This document shows, one piece after another, positions 18,628-25,470 of a stretch of DNA of 64,000 bases (position 1 is the stretch's first letter; every line of letters starts with the position of its first letter). Below the pieces are notes generated by a model. That model ran no database searches. It was not told where the DNA came from and worked only from the letters and a program-made list of their open reading frames with translations. The DNA is from JAFALK01 sp042701975 (lineage in GTDB: Bacteria; Pseudomonadota; Gammaproteobacteria; Burkholderiales; Burkholderiaceae_C): contig CP170561.1 in assembly GCA_042701975.1 (NCBI GenBank), positions 3,844,001 through 3,908,000 of the forward strand, read 5' to 3'. Both the position numbers and the translations under genes were made by a program.

Positions 18628-20229
18628 TCAGCTCACCTGCTGGGTTTGAATGATCACCAGCACGGTCAGGCCCACGACGAAGAGCATGACCAGGCTGCCC
18701 GAGGCGGCGCCGAAGCGGTACAGATCCACCTTGTTCCGACGACGGTCGGTGTCGGTGACGAGCCGCGAAACCACGCCCAGCACCGGCAGCTCCATCCGCA
18801 GGCGGACTTCATTGGCATCGTGGAAGACCGGGCGCAGTTGGCTCGCCGCGAAGGCGGCGAAGGCGCCCGCGATCAGCGAGAGCAGCATCGCGCCGGCCAG
18901 CAGCAGCAGGCGGTTCGGCGCCACGGGCTGCTGCGGCACGCGCGGCGGCTCGATCAGGCGGAAGTCGGCCAGGCCGGAGGCGTTGTCCAAGTCGCTGGAC
19001 ATGGAGGCCGAGTCGCGGCGGCGCACCAGGTCTTCGTAGGCCTTCTTCTGGATGTCGTAGTCGCGGTTCAGCGAGGCGTATTCGGCCTCGATCTGCGGCG
19101 CGTTCTTCAGGGAGCCCAGGCCCCGCTCGTACCGCGAGGTGTATTCGTCGACACGGGCACGCAGCTGGGCCACCTGCACTTCGGCACCGGCCAGCAGTCG
19201 GGCCAGTTCCTGCGCCGCGGGGTTGCCGCCGCTGTCGCGGCCGCCCAGAACCGGCATGGCCAGCGCCTTCTTGCGCAGCTCGGCGGTTTCCTTGCGCTTC
19301 TGCTCTTCCAGGTCCTTGATCAGTTTGCGCGTGGTGACCACGTCAGGATGCTGGTCGGTGTAGCGCTGCAGCAGGGCATCGAGGTTGGCACGCTGCGTCT
19401 GCAGTCGGCCATCAATCTCGGGCGTGGAGACGTCGATGGCCGATTCTTCGAGCAGGCTGGCCGTCGTGCTCTTGCTGTCCACGGCCGGCTTGCCGGAGCG
19501 CATGGCTTCCAGTTGCTGCTTGGCGGCATCGCGGGCGTTGACGGCCTCGCGGTATTCGAGACGGGCACGCTCCAGCTGCTGGCTCAGCTCGCCAAGGTGG
19601 GCGGCGCTATCCTTGCCGTCAACCGCAAAGGCCGAGACATTGCGCAGCTTGAATTCCTTCAGCCGGTTCTCGGCCTCTTCGAGCTTGCCTTCGTAGGTCT
19701 TGATCTGGTCGTTCAGGAAGGTGATGGCCTGGGCCGAATCCTTGCGCCCGCCGGCCAGGCCGGACTCGATGAAGATCGTCACCAGCTGCTGCACCACGCG
19801 CTTGGCCGTGTCGGGCTGCGAGTCGCGGTAGGTCAGCGTGTAGAGGTTGTCGCCGCGGTTGGCGCTCTGGATACCGAGGTTGCGCGTCACGGTGTCGATC
19901 AGCGTTTCCTGATCGGCCTTGGACTGGCTCTTGAGGTCCAGGTCGGCCATGCGCACGAGCTTCTCGACATTGGGCCGCGTGATCAGCGTCTTGCTGAGCA
20001 TGCTGACCTGCTGTTCGACGTTGGGCTGCACGGCCAGGCCCGCCATCAGCGGCTTGAGCACGGACTGCGTATCCACGTAGATGCGTGCGGACGCCTCGTA
20101 GCGATCGGGCAGGACGAAGACCACGATGGACGCGATCACGCCCGTGAGCCACGCCACCACCACGCCGGTCCAGCGATATTTCCAGGCTCGCTTCGCGACG
20201 GCGAGCGCTTGGCTGATCAGTTGATCCAT
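18628..20229 (-). CDS. XrtA-associated polysaccharide chain-length determinant (Wzz/PCP type)
   Basis: A 533-residue polysaccharide co-polymerase. A membrane segment near residues 20-42 and a second near the C-terminus (about 505-528, MLFVVGLTVLVII) flank a long periplasmic region with Wzz signatures near the start (YEASARIYVDTQSVLKPL). Heptad-rich helices lie at about 170-250 and 325-400. A third hydrophobic stretch near 445 (LLLLAGAMLLSLIAGAFAAF) precedes the C-terminal part. It sets polymer length together with the tyrosine kinase encoded one base downstream. It is 58 bp after the export lipoprotein stop. Confidence 0.93.
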   Translation of the reverse strand: MDQLISQALAVAKRAWKYRWTGVVVAWLTGVIASIVVFVLPDRYEASARIYVDTQSVLKPLMAGLAVQPNVEQQVSMLSKTLITRPNVEKLVRMADLDLKSQSKADQETLIDTVTRNLGIQSANRGDNLYTLTYRDSQPDTAKRVVQQLVTIFIESGLAGGRKDSAQAITFLNDQIKTYEGKLEEAENRLKEFKLRNVSAFAVDGKDSAAHLGELSQQLERARLEYREAVNARDAAKQQLEAMRSGKPAVDSKSTTASLLEESAIDVSTPEIDGRLQTQRANLDALLQRYTDQHPDVVTTRKLIKDLEEQKRKETAELRKKALAMPVLGGRDSGGNPAAQELARLLAGAEVQVAQLRARVDEYTSRYERGLGSLKNAPQIEAEYASLNRDYDIQKKAYEDLVRRRDSASMSSDLDNASGLADFRLIEPPRVPQQPVAPNRLLLLAGAMLLSLIAGAFAAFAASQLRPVFHDANEVRLRMELPVLGVVSRLVTDTDRRRNKVDLYRFGAASGSLVMLFVVGLTVLVIIQTQQVS

Positions 20230-20287
20230 GAATTGGCCACCAATGCTTGATGCGCCGCGGCAGGTCGTCGCGGCGCCGGGATTCCGA

Positions 20288-20929
20288 TCAGAAGAAGCTC
20301 TGCGGAATGATCAGGATGTCGCCAGGTCGCATCTCGACATTGGCCGAGATGTCGCCGCGGCGCAGCAGGTCCTTGAGGCGCACCGAGTACTGCTTGCTCG
20401 GGCCTTCGGAAGTACGCAGGATGGTGGCGCTGTTGCCCGATGCGAAATCCGTGAGGCCGCCCACGGCGATCATCACGTCCAGCACGGTCATCTTCTGCTT
20501 GTACGGCAGGAACTGGGGCTTGGCGGCTTCACCCACCACGCGGATCTGTTCGCTGAAGGGGCCGACGAAGCTGGTGACGATCACGGTCACGACCGGATCA
20601 CGCACGTACTTGCCAAGCTGCTTCTCGATGTCCCGCGCGATCTCGACCGAGTTCTTGCCCTGGGCGACCAGGTCATCGATCAGCGGCGTGGAGATCTTGC
20701 CGTCCGGGCGCACCGGCACGGCCATGGAGAGTTCCGGATTACGCCAGACGATCACGTTGAGCGTGTCGCCCGCGCCGACCACATAGCTGTAGTCGTCCTT
20801 GGCTGCCTGCGCAGGCGCCGCCGGGTACGAAGTACTGGCGCAGCCGCTCATGAGGCCTGCAAATCCAAGCAACGCAACGCTCGTCAGCATGGCTGCGCCG
20901 CGCCGGATCTGGACAAACGATAGATTCAT
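20288..20929 (-). CDS. polysaccharide export outer-membrane lipoprotein (Wza-like), XrtA-associated
   Basis: A 213-residue lipoprotein with start ATG 20929 chosen because GGGGGAA sits just upstream. The signal peptide ends in a lipobox (LMSGC, Cys near 29). The Poly_export domain follows with YVVGAGDTLNVIVWRNPELS, then a SLBB-like domain containing QIRVVGEAAKPQFLPY and the end MRPGDILIIPQSFF. It should form the outer-membrane exit channel for the polymer. It is the first gene of the long assembly operon; the 281 bp upstream (20930-21210) hold no gene and presumably the promoter, though no clear -10/-35 or sigma-54 site was found there. Confidence 0.94.
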   Translation of the reverse strand: MNLSFVQIRRGAAMLTSVALLGFAGLMSGCASTSYPAAPAQAAKDDYSYVVGAGDTLNVIVWRNPELSMAVPVRPDGKISTPLIDDLVAQGKNSVEIARDIEKQLGKYVRDPVVTVIVTSFVGPFSEQIRVVGEAAKPQFLPYKQKMTVLDVMIAVGGLTDFASGNSATILRTSEGPSKQYSVRLKDLLRRGDISANVEMRPGDILIIPQSFF

Positions 20930-21210
20930 TATTTCCCCCGTGCCGCGTCTCTTGCGCGCAAAAAGTTCGGATCGCTCGTTGGCGATTGGCCTAGTCTTCA
21001 ATGAAGACGGCCTCTTTCCTGCCCACTGCCCTTGCGAGAACAACTCAGCCATGTTGCCACAGCGGGGTACTCAAGCCAGGCGGCGGTTATCAGACTTTGG
21101 CGATCCTAACCACACTATTTGTCACGGGAACAGAAACTTCCCATTCAATTCGGGGATGGCATTCGGCCGACGGGCATTTTTCCCCGCAAGCGAGTGGAGG
21201 GTCAGGCCTC

Positions 21211-22089
21211 TCAGGCCTGTTTGGTGGCAGCGCTCCCGCGCAAAACGGGCCGAACGAACATCAGCAACAGCTGCTGCAACGGATTGGCGTTGCCGAACGG
21301 CCGCCACGCATAACGGAAGCGCTGCTGGTAGGCATCGAACTGCAGCGACCAGGGCGCGGCGCGCAGCGGGCCACGGCCCAGCAGCACCTTGAGCACCGAG
21401 GTGCCCATGACCCCCGCACACAGATTGCAGGACATCATCGTGGACGGCCCGCGTTTCTCCGCAAAACTCACGCCGCTCGGGTCCACCAGATATTGGCGCT
21501 GCAACATCGCAGGCGACAGGCCGGCGGCGAAGCGGGCATATTGCTCCTGCTCGTCATGGCCTTCCACACGGAAATAGTCCTCGAAACTCATGCCGCCCGG
21601 CTTGAAATACAGCAGCGCCACCCCCATGCCCAGGGGCGCCGCCGTCAGCGCAGGTATGCCGCGCTCGTAACAGGCCTTGAAGATCATGCGGCGGGCCGGC
21701 AGGCAGAAGAAGTCGACGCCGTCCACGTAGACGTCCACATCCTTGAGGAATTCATCGAGGTTCTCGGCGGTGACACCGTCGGCGAATATCTTGATCTGGG
21801 CTTCCGGATTGATATCCCTCGTCATTTCCGCCAGAACATCGGATTTGGGCCGCCCGACCGTGGACATGAATGCCCCAACCTGCCGATTGAAGTTGTGGAC
21901 GCTGAAATCGTCGAAATCGGCAATATGGAAGGCGCCGATGCCCAGCCGCGCCAAGGTCTGCATATGAATGCCGCCCACCCCGCCCATACCCGCGATGGCC
22001 ACCCGGGCATTGCGCAGACGATTCTGCTCGTCGCGGGTGACCCAGCCGATATTGCGCGAGAAAGCGCGCCCGTAATCAAACTTCTCCAT
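21211..22089 (-). CDS. ThiF/MoeB/HesA family adenylyltransferase (E1-like)
   Basis: A 292-residue E1-like protein. The nucleotide-binding loop VAIAGMGGVGGIH lies at about 30-42, the DFDDFSVHNFNRQ region with the conserved Asp, Asn and Arg at about 57-70, and a CNLCAGVMG segment near 220 replaces the usual zinc/catalytic cysteine area. Such enzymes adenylate a C-terminal glycine or another carboxylate; the partner here is unknown because no ubiquitin-like or E2-like gene is adjacent. The ATG at 22089 has GGAGGGGCT upstream. It sits between the exopolysaccharide operon and the PEP-CTERM gene, but a link to either is only inference. Confidence 0.85.
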   Translation of the reverse strand: MEKFDYGRAFSRNIGWVTRDEQNRLRNARVAIAGMGGVGGIHMQTLARLGIGAFHIADFDDFSVHNFNRQVGAFMSTVGRPKSDVLAEMTRDINPEAQIKIFADGVTAENLDEFLKDVDVYVDGVDFFCLPARRMIFKACYERGIPALTAAPLGMGVALLYFKPGGMSFEDYFRVEGHDEQEQYARFAAGLSPAMLQRQYLVDPSGVSFAEKRGPSTMMSCNLCAGVMGTSVLKVLLGRGPLRAAPWSLQFDAYQQRFRYAWRPFGNANPLQQLLLMFVRPVLRGSAATKQA

Positions 22090-22335
22090 AGCCCCTCCCG
22101 GATTTCAGTACTTCAACTTCTTCGCCTCGCCGTGCGACAACGCAAGGCGGGCCGATTTTGAGCCGTTTTCATAGGACGCGCCAAACAATGCTTCACACAG
22201 ACACCCCAGCAACCCGCACGAAGCCAAAAGCCTGTCGGCATTCTTTACAGCCCCAGGCAAGCCCACCTCTTCAGCCCCTAAGCCCAACGGAGAACATTCA
22301 TACAAAACAATCACTTAGCGATCTTCGGATGAACA
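22090..22335. other. noncoding region between divergent ThiF-like and PEP-CTERM genes
   Basis: No convincing gene is seen here, and base composition is less GC-rich than the flanking genes. It must contain the promoter of the ThiF-like gene (minus strand) and could hold upstream activator sites for the sigma-54 promoter at 22336-22351. I did not find a clear inverted repeat that could be named as a PrsR site. Confidence 0.6.
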
Positions 22336-22351
22336 TGGCACGGAAGGTGCT
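22336..22351 (+). promoter_or_regulatory. sigma-54 promoter of the PEP-CTERM gene
   Basis: The site reads TGGCACGGAAGGTGCT. It has the invariant GG (22337-22338) and GC (22349-22350) separated by exactly 10 bp, and TGGCACG is a full match to the -24 consensus; only one base of the TTGC -12 block differs (GTGC). Transcription should start about 12 bp downstream, giving a leader near 110 nt before the ATG at 22471. The sigma-54 activator PrsR encoded at 28260-29623 is the obvious candidate regulator. Confidence 0.75.
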
Positions 22352-22470
22352 AACAAGGGTGCGAGGGCCAAGGAGTTGAGCAGTTTCCTAGAAGCCCGCA
22401 AGTTCGCAGATGTCCAAGCCCACGCAAGGCACCTGCTTGAAAGACAAACGTAATGTCTAGGAGAGTCAAG

Positions 22471-23271
22471 ATGAAAAAGTCTGTCCTGTCGCTGGTCGCC
22501 GCTACGGTGCTCGGCCTTGCAAGCGGTTCTGCTTCTGCAGCTTTCGTGCCGTTCACGGTGAATCCGAGTGTCGTGCCCGGTATGCCCGGCGCCTATCCTT
22601 CGGTCACTGCCGACAAGATCAACGGTGGCTACACCGAAATGCTCGGCTTGACCGGCCCGGGCACCTTCTCGGCTTCGGCCATCGGCACCTTCAGCGCCTA
22701 CTACAACACCGGTAGCGCCACGCCGTCGAACATCCTGCCGACGGGTCTGGCCGGCGACCCGCTGCTGACCTTCGGTGCCAGCTACAACATCTACGCGCTG
22801 TTCACGGCCACCGGCATGGTGACGGGCCCGAACCAGTTCCAAGGCACGGGCGGCACGCTGCACGTCTACTTGGACTACAACCAGGACACGACCTGCACGC
22901 TGACCAGCTATGTGACGGCTGCTGGCTGCGTGGGCAACGGCGAAGACATCGAAATCGGCTCCAGCTCGATCAGCTTCGGCACGGGCAACCTCAGCGGCCC
23001 CCCCGGCGCTTTCAACATCTACTTCAAGGAATTCCAGCTGAGCGCCTTCGGCGCCACCTACTGGACTGGCCTGGACACGATGCAGTTCCTGCTGCAAACG
23101 AACGGTGACATCGACCAAGTGACGCCGGACCCGACGCTGAACCCCCCGCCCTATCAACTGACGGGTGACTTCAGCGCCAACTTCGCTGTGCCGGAACCCA
23201 CCAGCGTGCTGCTGGTTGGCGCTGGCCTGATCGGTGCCGGCCTGATCAGCCGTCGTCGCAAGAGCGCCTGA
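22471..23271 (+). CDS. PEP-CTERM sorting domain protein, flocculation-associated PepA-like
   Basis: A 266-residue secreted protein. The start ATG 22471 is set by AGGAG at 22459-22463. Residues 1-23 are a signal peptide (MKKSVLSLVAATVLGLASGS...). The C-terminus is a textbook PEP-CTERM: VPEP near residue 240, a hydrophobic helix, then an RRRK cluster. Between them, FTVNPS, ADKINGGYTE, YNIYALF and LHVYLDYNQDTT resemble the Zoogloea-type flocculation protein PepA. The exosortase XrtA (10361-11929) should process it after export. A sigma-54 promoter precedes it and a strong terminator follows it, so it is a single-gene unit. The assignment to the PepA group is from remembered family features, not a search. 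Confidence 0.85.
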   Translation: MKKSVLSLVAATVLGLASGSASAAFVPFTVNPSVVPGMPGAYPSVTADKINGGYTEMLGLTGPGTFSASAIGTFSAYYNTGSATPSNILPTGLAGDPLLTFGASYNIYALFTATGMVTGPNQFQGTGGTLHVYLDYNQDTTCTLTSYVTAAGCVGNGEDIEIGSSSISFGTGNLSGPPGAFNIYFKEFQLSAFGATYWTGLDTMQFLLQTNGDIDQVTPDPTLNPPPYQLTGDFSANFAVPEPTSVLLVGAGLIGAGLISRRRKSA

Positions 23272-23296
23272 GCGCAAGGGGCATCGCCCCTGTGAG

Positions 23297-23324
23297 AAGG
23301 GCCTGCAACAGCAGGCCCTTTTTC
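23297..23324 (+). terminator. rho-independent terminator of the PEP-CTERM gene
   Basis: A perfect 10-bp stem (AAGGGCCTGC / GCAGGCCCTT) with an AACA loop is followed by a T-rich run, 25 bp after the stop codon of the PEP-CTERM gene. Confidence 0.9.
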
Positions 23325-23330
23325 TTTTGG

Positions 23331-23370
23331 TGACCCGTCCTGAAGTGCGTTGACACTTCAGGACGGGTCA
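23331..23370. repeat. perfect 17-bp inverted repeat between convergent genes
   Basis: The arms 23331-23347 and 23354-23370 are exact reverse complements (starting TGACCCGTCC) around a six-base spacer. The element lies between the PEP-CTERM terminator and the stop of the minus-strand protease gene. It may terminate transcription in the minus direction, although no strong T tract follows on that strand. Confidence 0.85.
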
Positions 23371-23380
23371 TTGCTTTCTA

Positions 23381-24163
23381 TCAGCGGGGCTGCTGCAGCA
23401 AATCCTGCGCGTACTTCGCCGGGATGGCGTAGCTGATGCCGCTCGGCGCGGTCAGGGCTGTTTCCTTGCTGCCCTTCACGAAGGTGGCGTTGACGATGCC
23501 GATCACTTCGCCGGTCTGCACGTCGAGCATCGGCCCGCCGCTGTTGCCCGGATAGACCGTGGCGTCGAGCTGGTAGATGTCGAAGCTGCCCTCGCGCAGT
23601 TGCCGGATCGAGCGCTCGTTGAGGCCGGCGGCCGTCGGCGGCGGCAAGGCGATGCCCGTGACGGACGACACCAGGCCTCGGTGCGAGACGGTGGAGAAGC
23701 CGAGGGCACCGCCCAGCGGGAAGCCAAGGATCAACACCTCCGTGCCCTCCTTCACCAGCCGGGGCTGCGCGAACTTGAAGGGCGTGACGGGCGCGCCCTC
23801 GAAACGCAAGAGGGCCAGGTCGTGCGCGCGGTCGAGACCGACCACCTGGACGGCACGCGGCGCCCATTCGCCGGTGGCACGCCGCACCATCACCGACATG
23901 CGCCGGCTCGCGTCGTCTTCCAAAGTGCCCGGATCCGCCAGCACATGAGCATTCGTGATGGCCAGATTGCCGTCGCCCACCACGAAGCCGGTGCCCTTGA
24001 AGGTGAAGCGGGGGTTGTCGGTCTCCGCGTAGGTGCCGACCAGGATCACGGCAGGCTTGCTCCGCGCGATCAGGTCGATCACGTCAGCCGCTGCAGCAGA
24101 TCCCTGAAAACCGGCGACCACCGAGGCGGCCAGCACCTGAAGCACCAGACGCCGCTGCGTCAT
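23381..24163 (-). CDS. secreted trypsin-like serine protease (S1/DegP-like, no PDZ)
   Basis: A 260-residue protein, start ATG 24163, whose ATGA overlaps the acyltransferase stop by four bases. A signal peptide (about 1-26, RRLVLQVLAAS...) precedes a chymotrypsin-fold domain. The catalytic triad is visible as His in ITNAHVLAD, Asp in RAHDLALLRF and Ser in YPGNSGGPML. There is no PDZ domain, unlike DegP. It is the last gene of the prs block, so it probably acts in the periplasm on PEP-CTERM proteins or the export machinery. That role is inferred from gene order only. Confidence 0.88.
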   Translation of the reverse strand: MTQRRLVLQVLAASVVAGFQGSAAAADVIDLIARSKPAVILVGTYAETDNPRFTFKGTGFVVGDGNLAITNAHVLADPGTLEDDASRRMSVMVRRATGEWAPRAVQVVGLDRAHDLALLRFEGAPVTPFKFAQPRLVKEGTEVLILGFPLGGALGFSTVSHRGLVSSVTGIALPPPTAAGLNERSIRQLREGSFDIYQLDATVYPGNSGGPMLDVQTGEVIGIVNATFVKGSKETALTAPSGISYAIPAKYAQDLLQQPR

Positions 24164-25452
24164 TGCAGCAGGTCCGAGTACGTCTGCCCGGTCTCCAACG
24201 CCGCCACGCAACGCCGCCAGGCACTGTCCGACTCATCGAGCTTGAAACCGTAGAAGGTGCCTTCGTCGGTGTCCTTGCGTCGCATGACGCGGATGGTGAC
24301 GTGGGAGTGCTCCCCCTGGCCGAGGTCAACATCGGCCTCGCCGACGGAGCCCGTGGGCAGATCGCCCTTGCCCTCAGCCTGGAAGCCGGAGAAGGACAGC
24401 TCGATGACGTCGAGCGGGAACTCCTTGGCGCCGTCGGGCGTGTCGATGACGATGGTGGCCGGGCAGCGGATCGAATAGCGCTGATGCTGCCGCAAGGGAT
24501 GGTCGGACATCGGAGCGCCCGTCAGCATCGGCAGGATGGGCCGGTACTCGACGGCGTTGTAGATGGACCAGAGCAGCTGCTTGCGGCGATCGTCGAGCTG
24601 CTCGAAGACCTGGGTCTTCTTGTTGAAGAAATGGTCCAGCAGCTCCGGCGTCATGACCGGGTCGTTCGTCGTGTGGTACTTGCGCTGGGGCATGCGGATG
24701 TTGGGCATCTCCAGCTCGAAGAAGTACTTGAACATGTTCTTGCGTGCTGGCCGGCCGCGGTAGCCGGAGCGGAACAGCTCCTTGGCGAACTGCAGATCCA
24801 GATGCGCACCCACGGCAGGCGCGCCGTTGGCGAAGTCGTAGGCGGCCACGACCTTCTCCTGCAGGCGCTCGAAGTACAGCAGCGCCTCATACATCTCGAT
24901 CCGATCGGGGTTCACCGCGATCACCAGATGCCGCGTGTCGAAGCACTGCGTGCAATAGGCATGCATGAACTTCATCAGCGGGAACAGGATCGCGCCGCCG
25001 GTCTTGCGGAAGTCCGGATGCACGGCCAGGGCCGAGATCTCGGCCACCTGACCGCCCTTGGCGCGGATGTGCTCGAGCTCGAACACCGCTTGCAGCGGGA
25101 AGCCGAAGACGCCCTCGCGGATCATCGAGATCGTGCCCACCACGCGGCCATCGACCTTGGCGCACAGCGTGGTCGTGGTTGGCAGCGCGTGATAAGGCGT
25201 GGCACGCATGCCACTGGGGTCGGGCTTCATGAAGCCCGCGCCAACGTAGGCGTCGTGGAGGATACGGAAGCAGGCTTCCAATTCCTCGCGTGTGTCGGCG
25301 ATCTTCAGCTCGAGATTGGCGGGCGGTTGCGGATCGCAATCGACCATGGTGCGGAACACCGCGAACCGCAGCGAAGCCGGCAAAGCTGCAATCGAGCGGC
25401 GCATCAGCTGGTGCAGCTTCTTGCGCAGGCTGGATCTTCGAATATCAGGCAT
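24160..25452 (-). CDS. PEP-CTERM/exosortase-associated acyltransferase (FeeM-like GNAT) with C-terminal PilZ-like domain
   Basis: A 430-residue protein. Residues about 30-230 match the N-acyl amino acid synthase/autoinducer-synthase-like GNAT domain seen at exosortase loci (LKIADTREELEACFRILHDAYV, EISALAVHPDFRKTGGAILF). From about residue 315 the sequence changes to a PilZ-like domain with an RxxxR motif (RYSIR, about 324-328) followed by ELSFSG, close to the D/N-x-S-x-x-G element. PilZ domains bind cyclic di-GMP. The fusion suggests acyl transfer gated by the second messenger. It starts 18 bp after prsT and overlaps the protease gene by four bases. Confidence 0.85.
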   Translation of the reverse strand: MPDIRRSSLRKKLHQLMRRSIAALPASLRFAVFRTMVDCDPQPPANLELKIADTREELEACFRILHDAYVGAGFMKPDPSGMRATPYHALPTTTTLCAKVDGRVVGTISMIREGVFGFPLQAVFELEHIRAKGGQVAEISALAVHPDFRKTGGAILFPLMKFMHAYCTQCFDTRHLVIAVNPDRIEMYEALLYFERLQEKVVAAYDFANGAPAVGAHLDLQFAKELFRSGYRGRPARKNMFKYFFELEMPNIRMPQRKYHTTNDPVMTPELLDHFFNKKTQVFEQLDDRRKQLLWSIYNAVEYRPILPMLTGAPMSDHPLRQHQRYSIRCPATIVIDTPDGAKEFPLDVIELSFSGFQAEGKGDLPTGSVGEADVDLGQGEHSHVTIRVMRRKDTDEGTFYGFKLDESDSAWRRCVAALETGQTYSDLLQ

Positions 25453-25470
25453 TTCGGACCCTCCCCGAAA

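Noticed and set aside
20930..21210. Sigma-54 promoter for the exopolysaccharide assembly operon
   Set aside because: I searched both strands for GG-N10-GC with flanking consensus and found no acceptable match; a sigma-70-like site was also not convincing.
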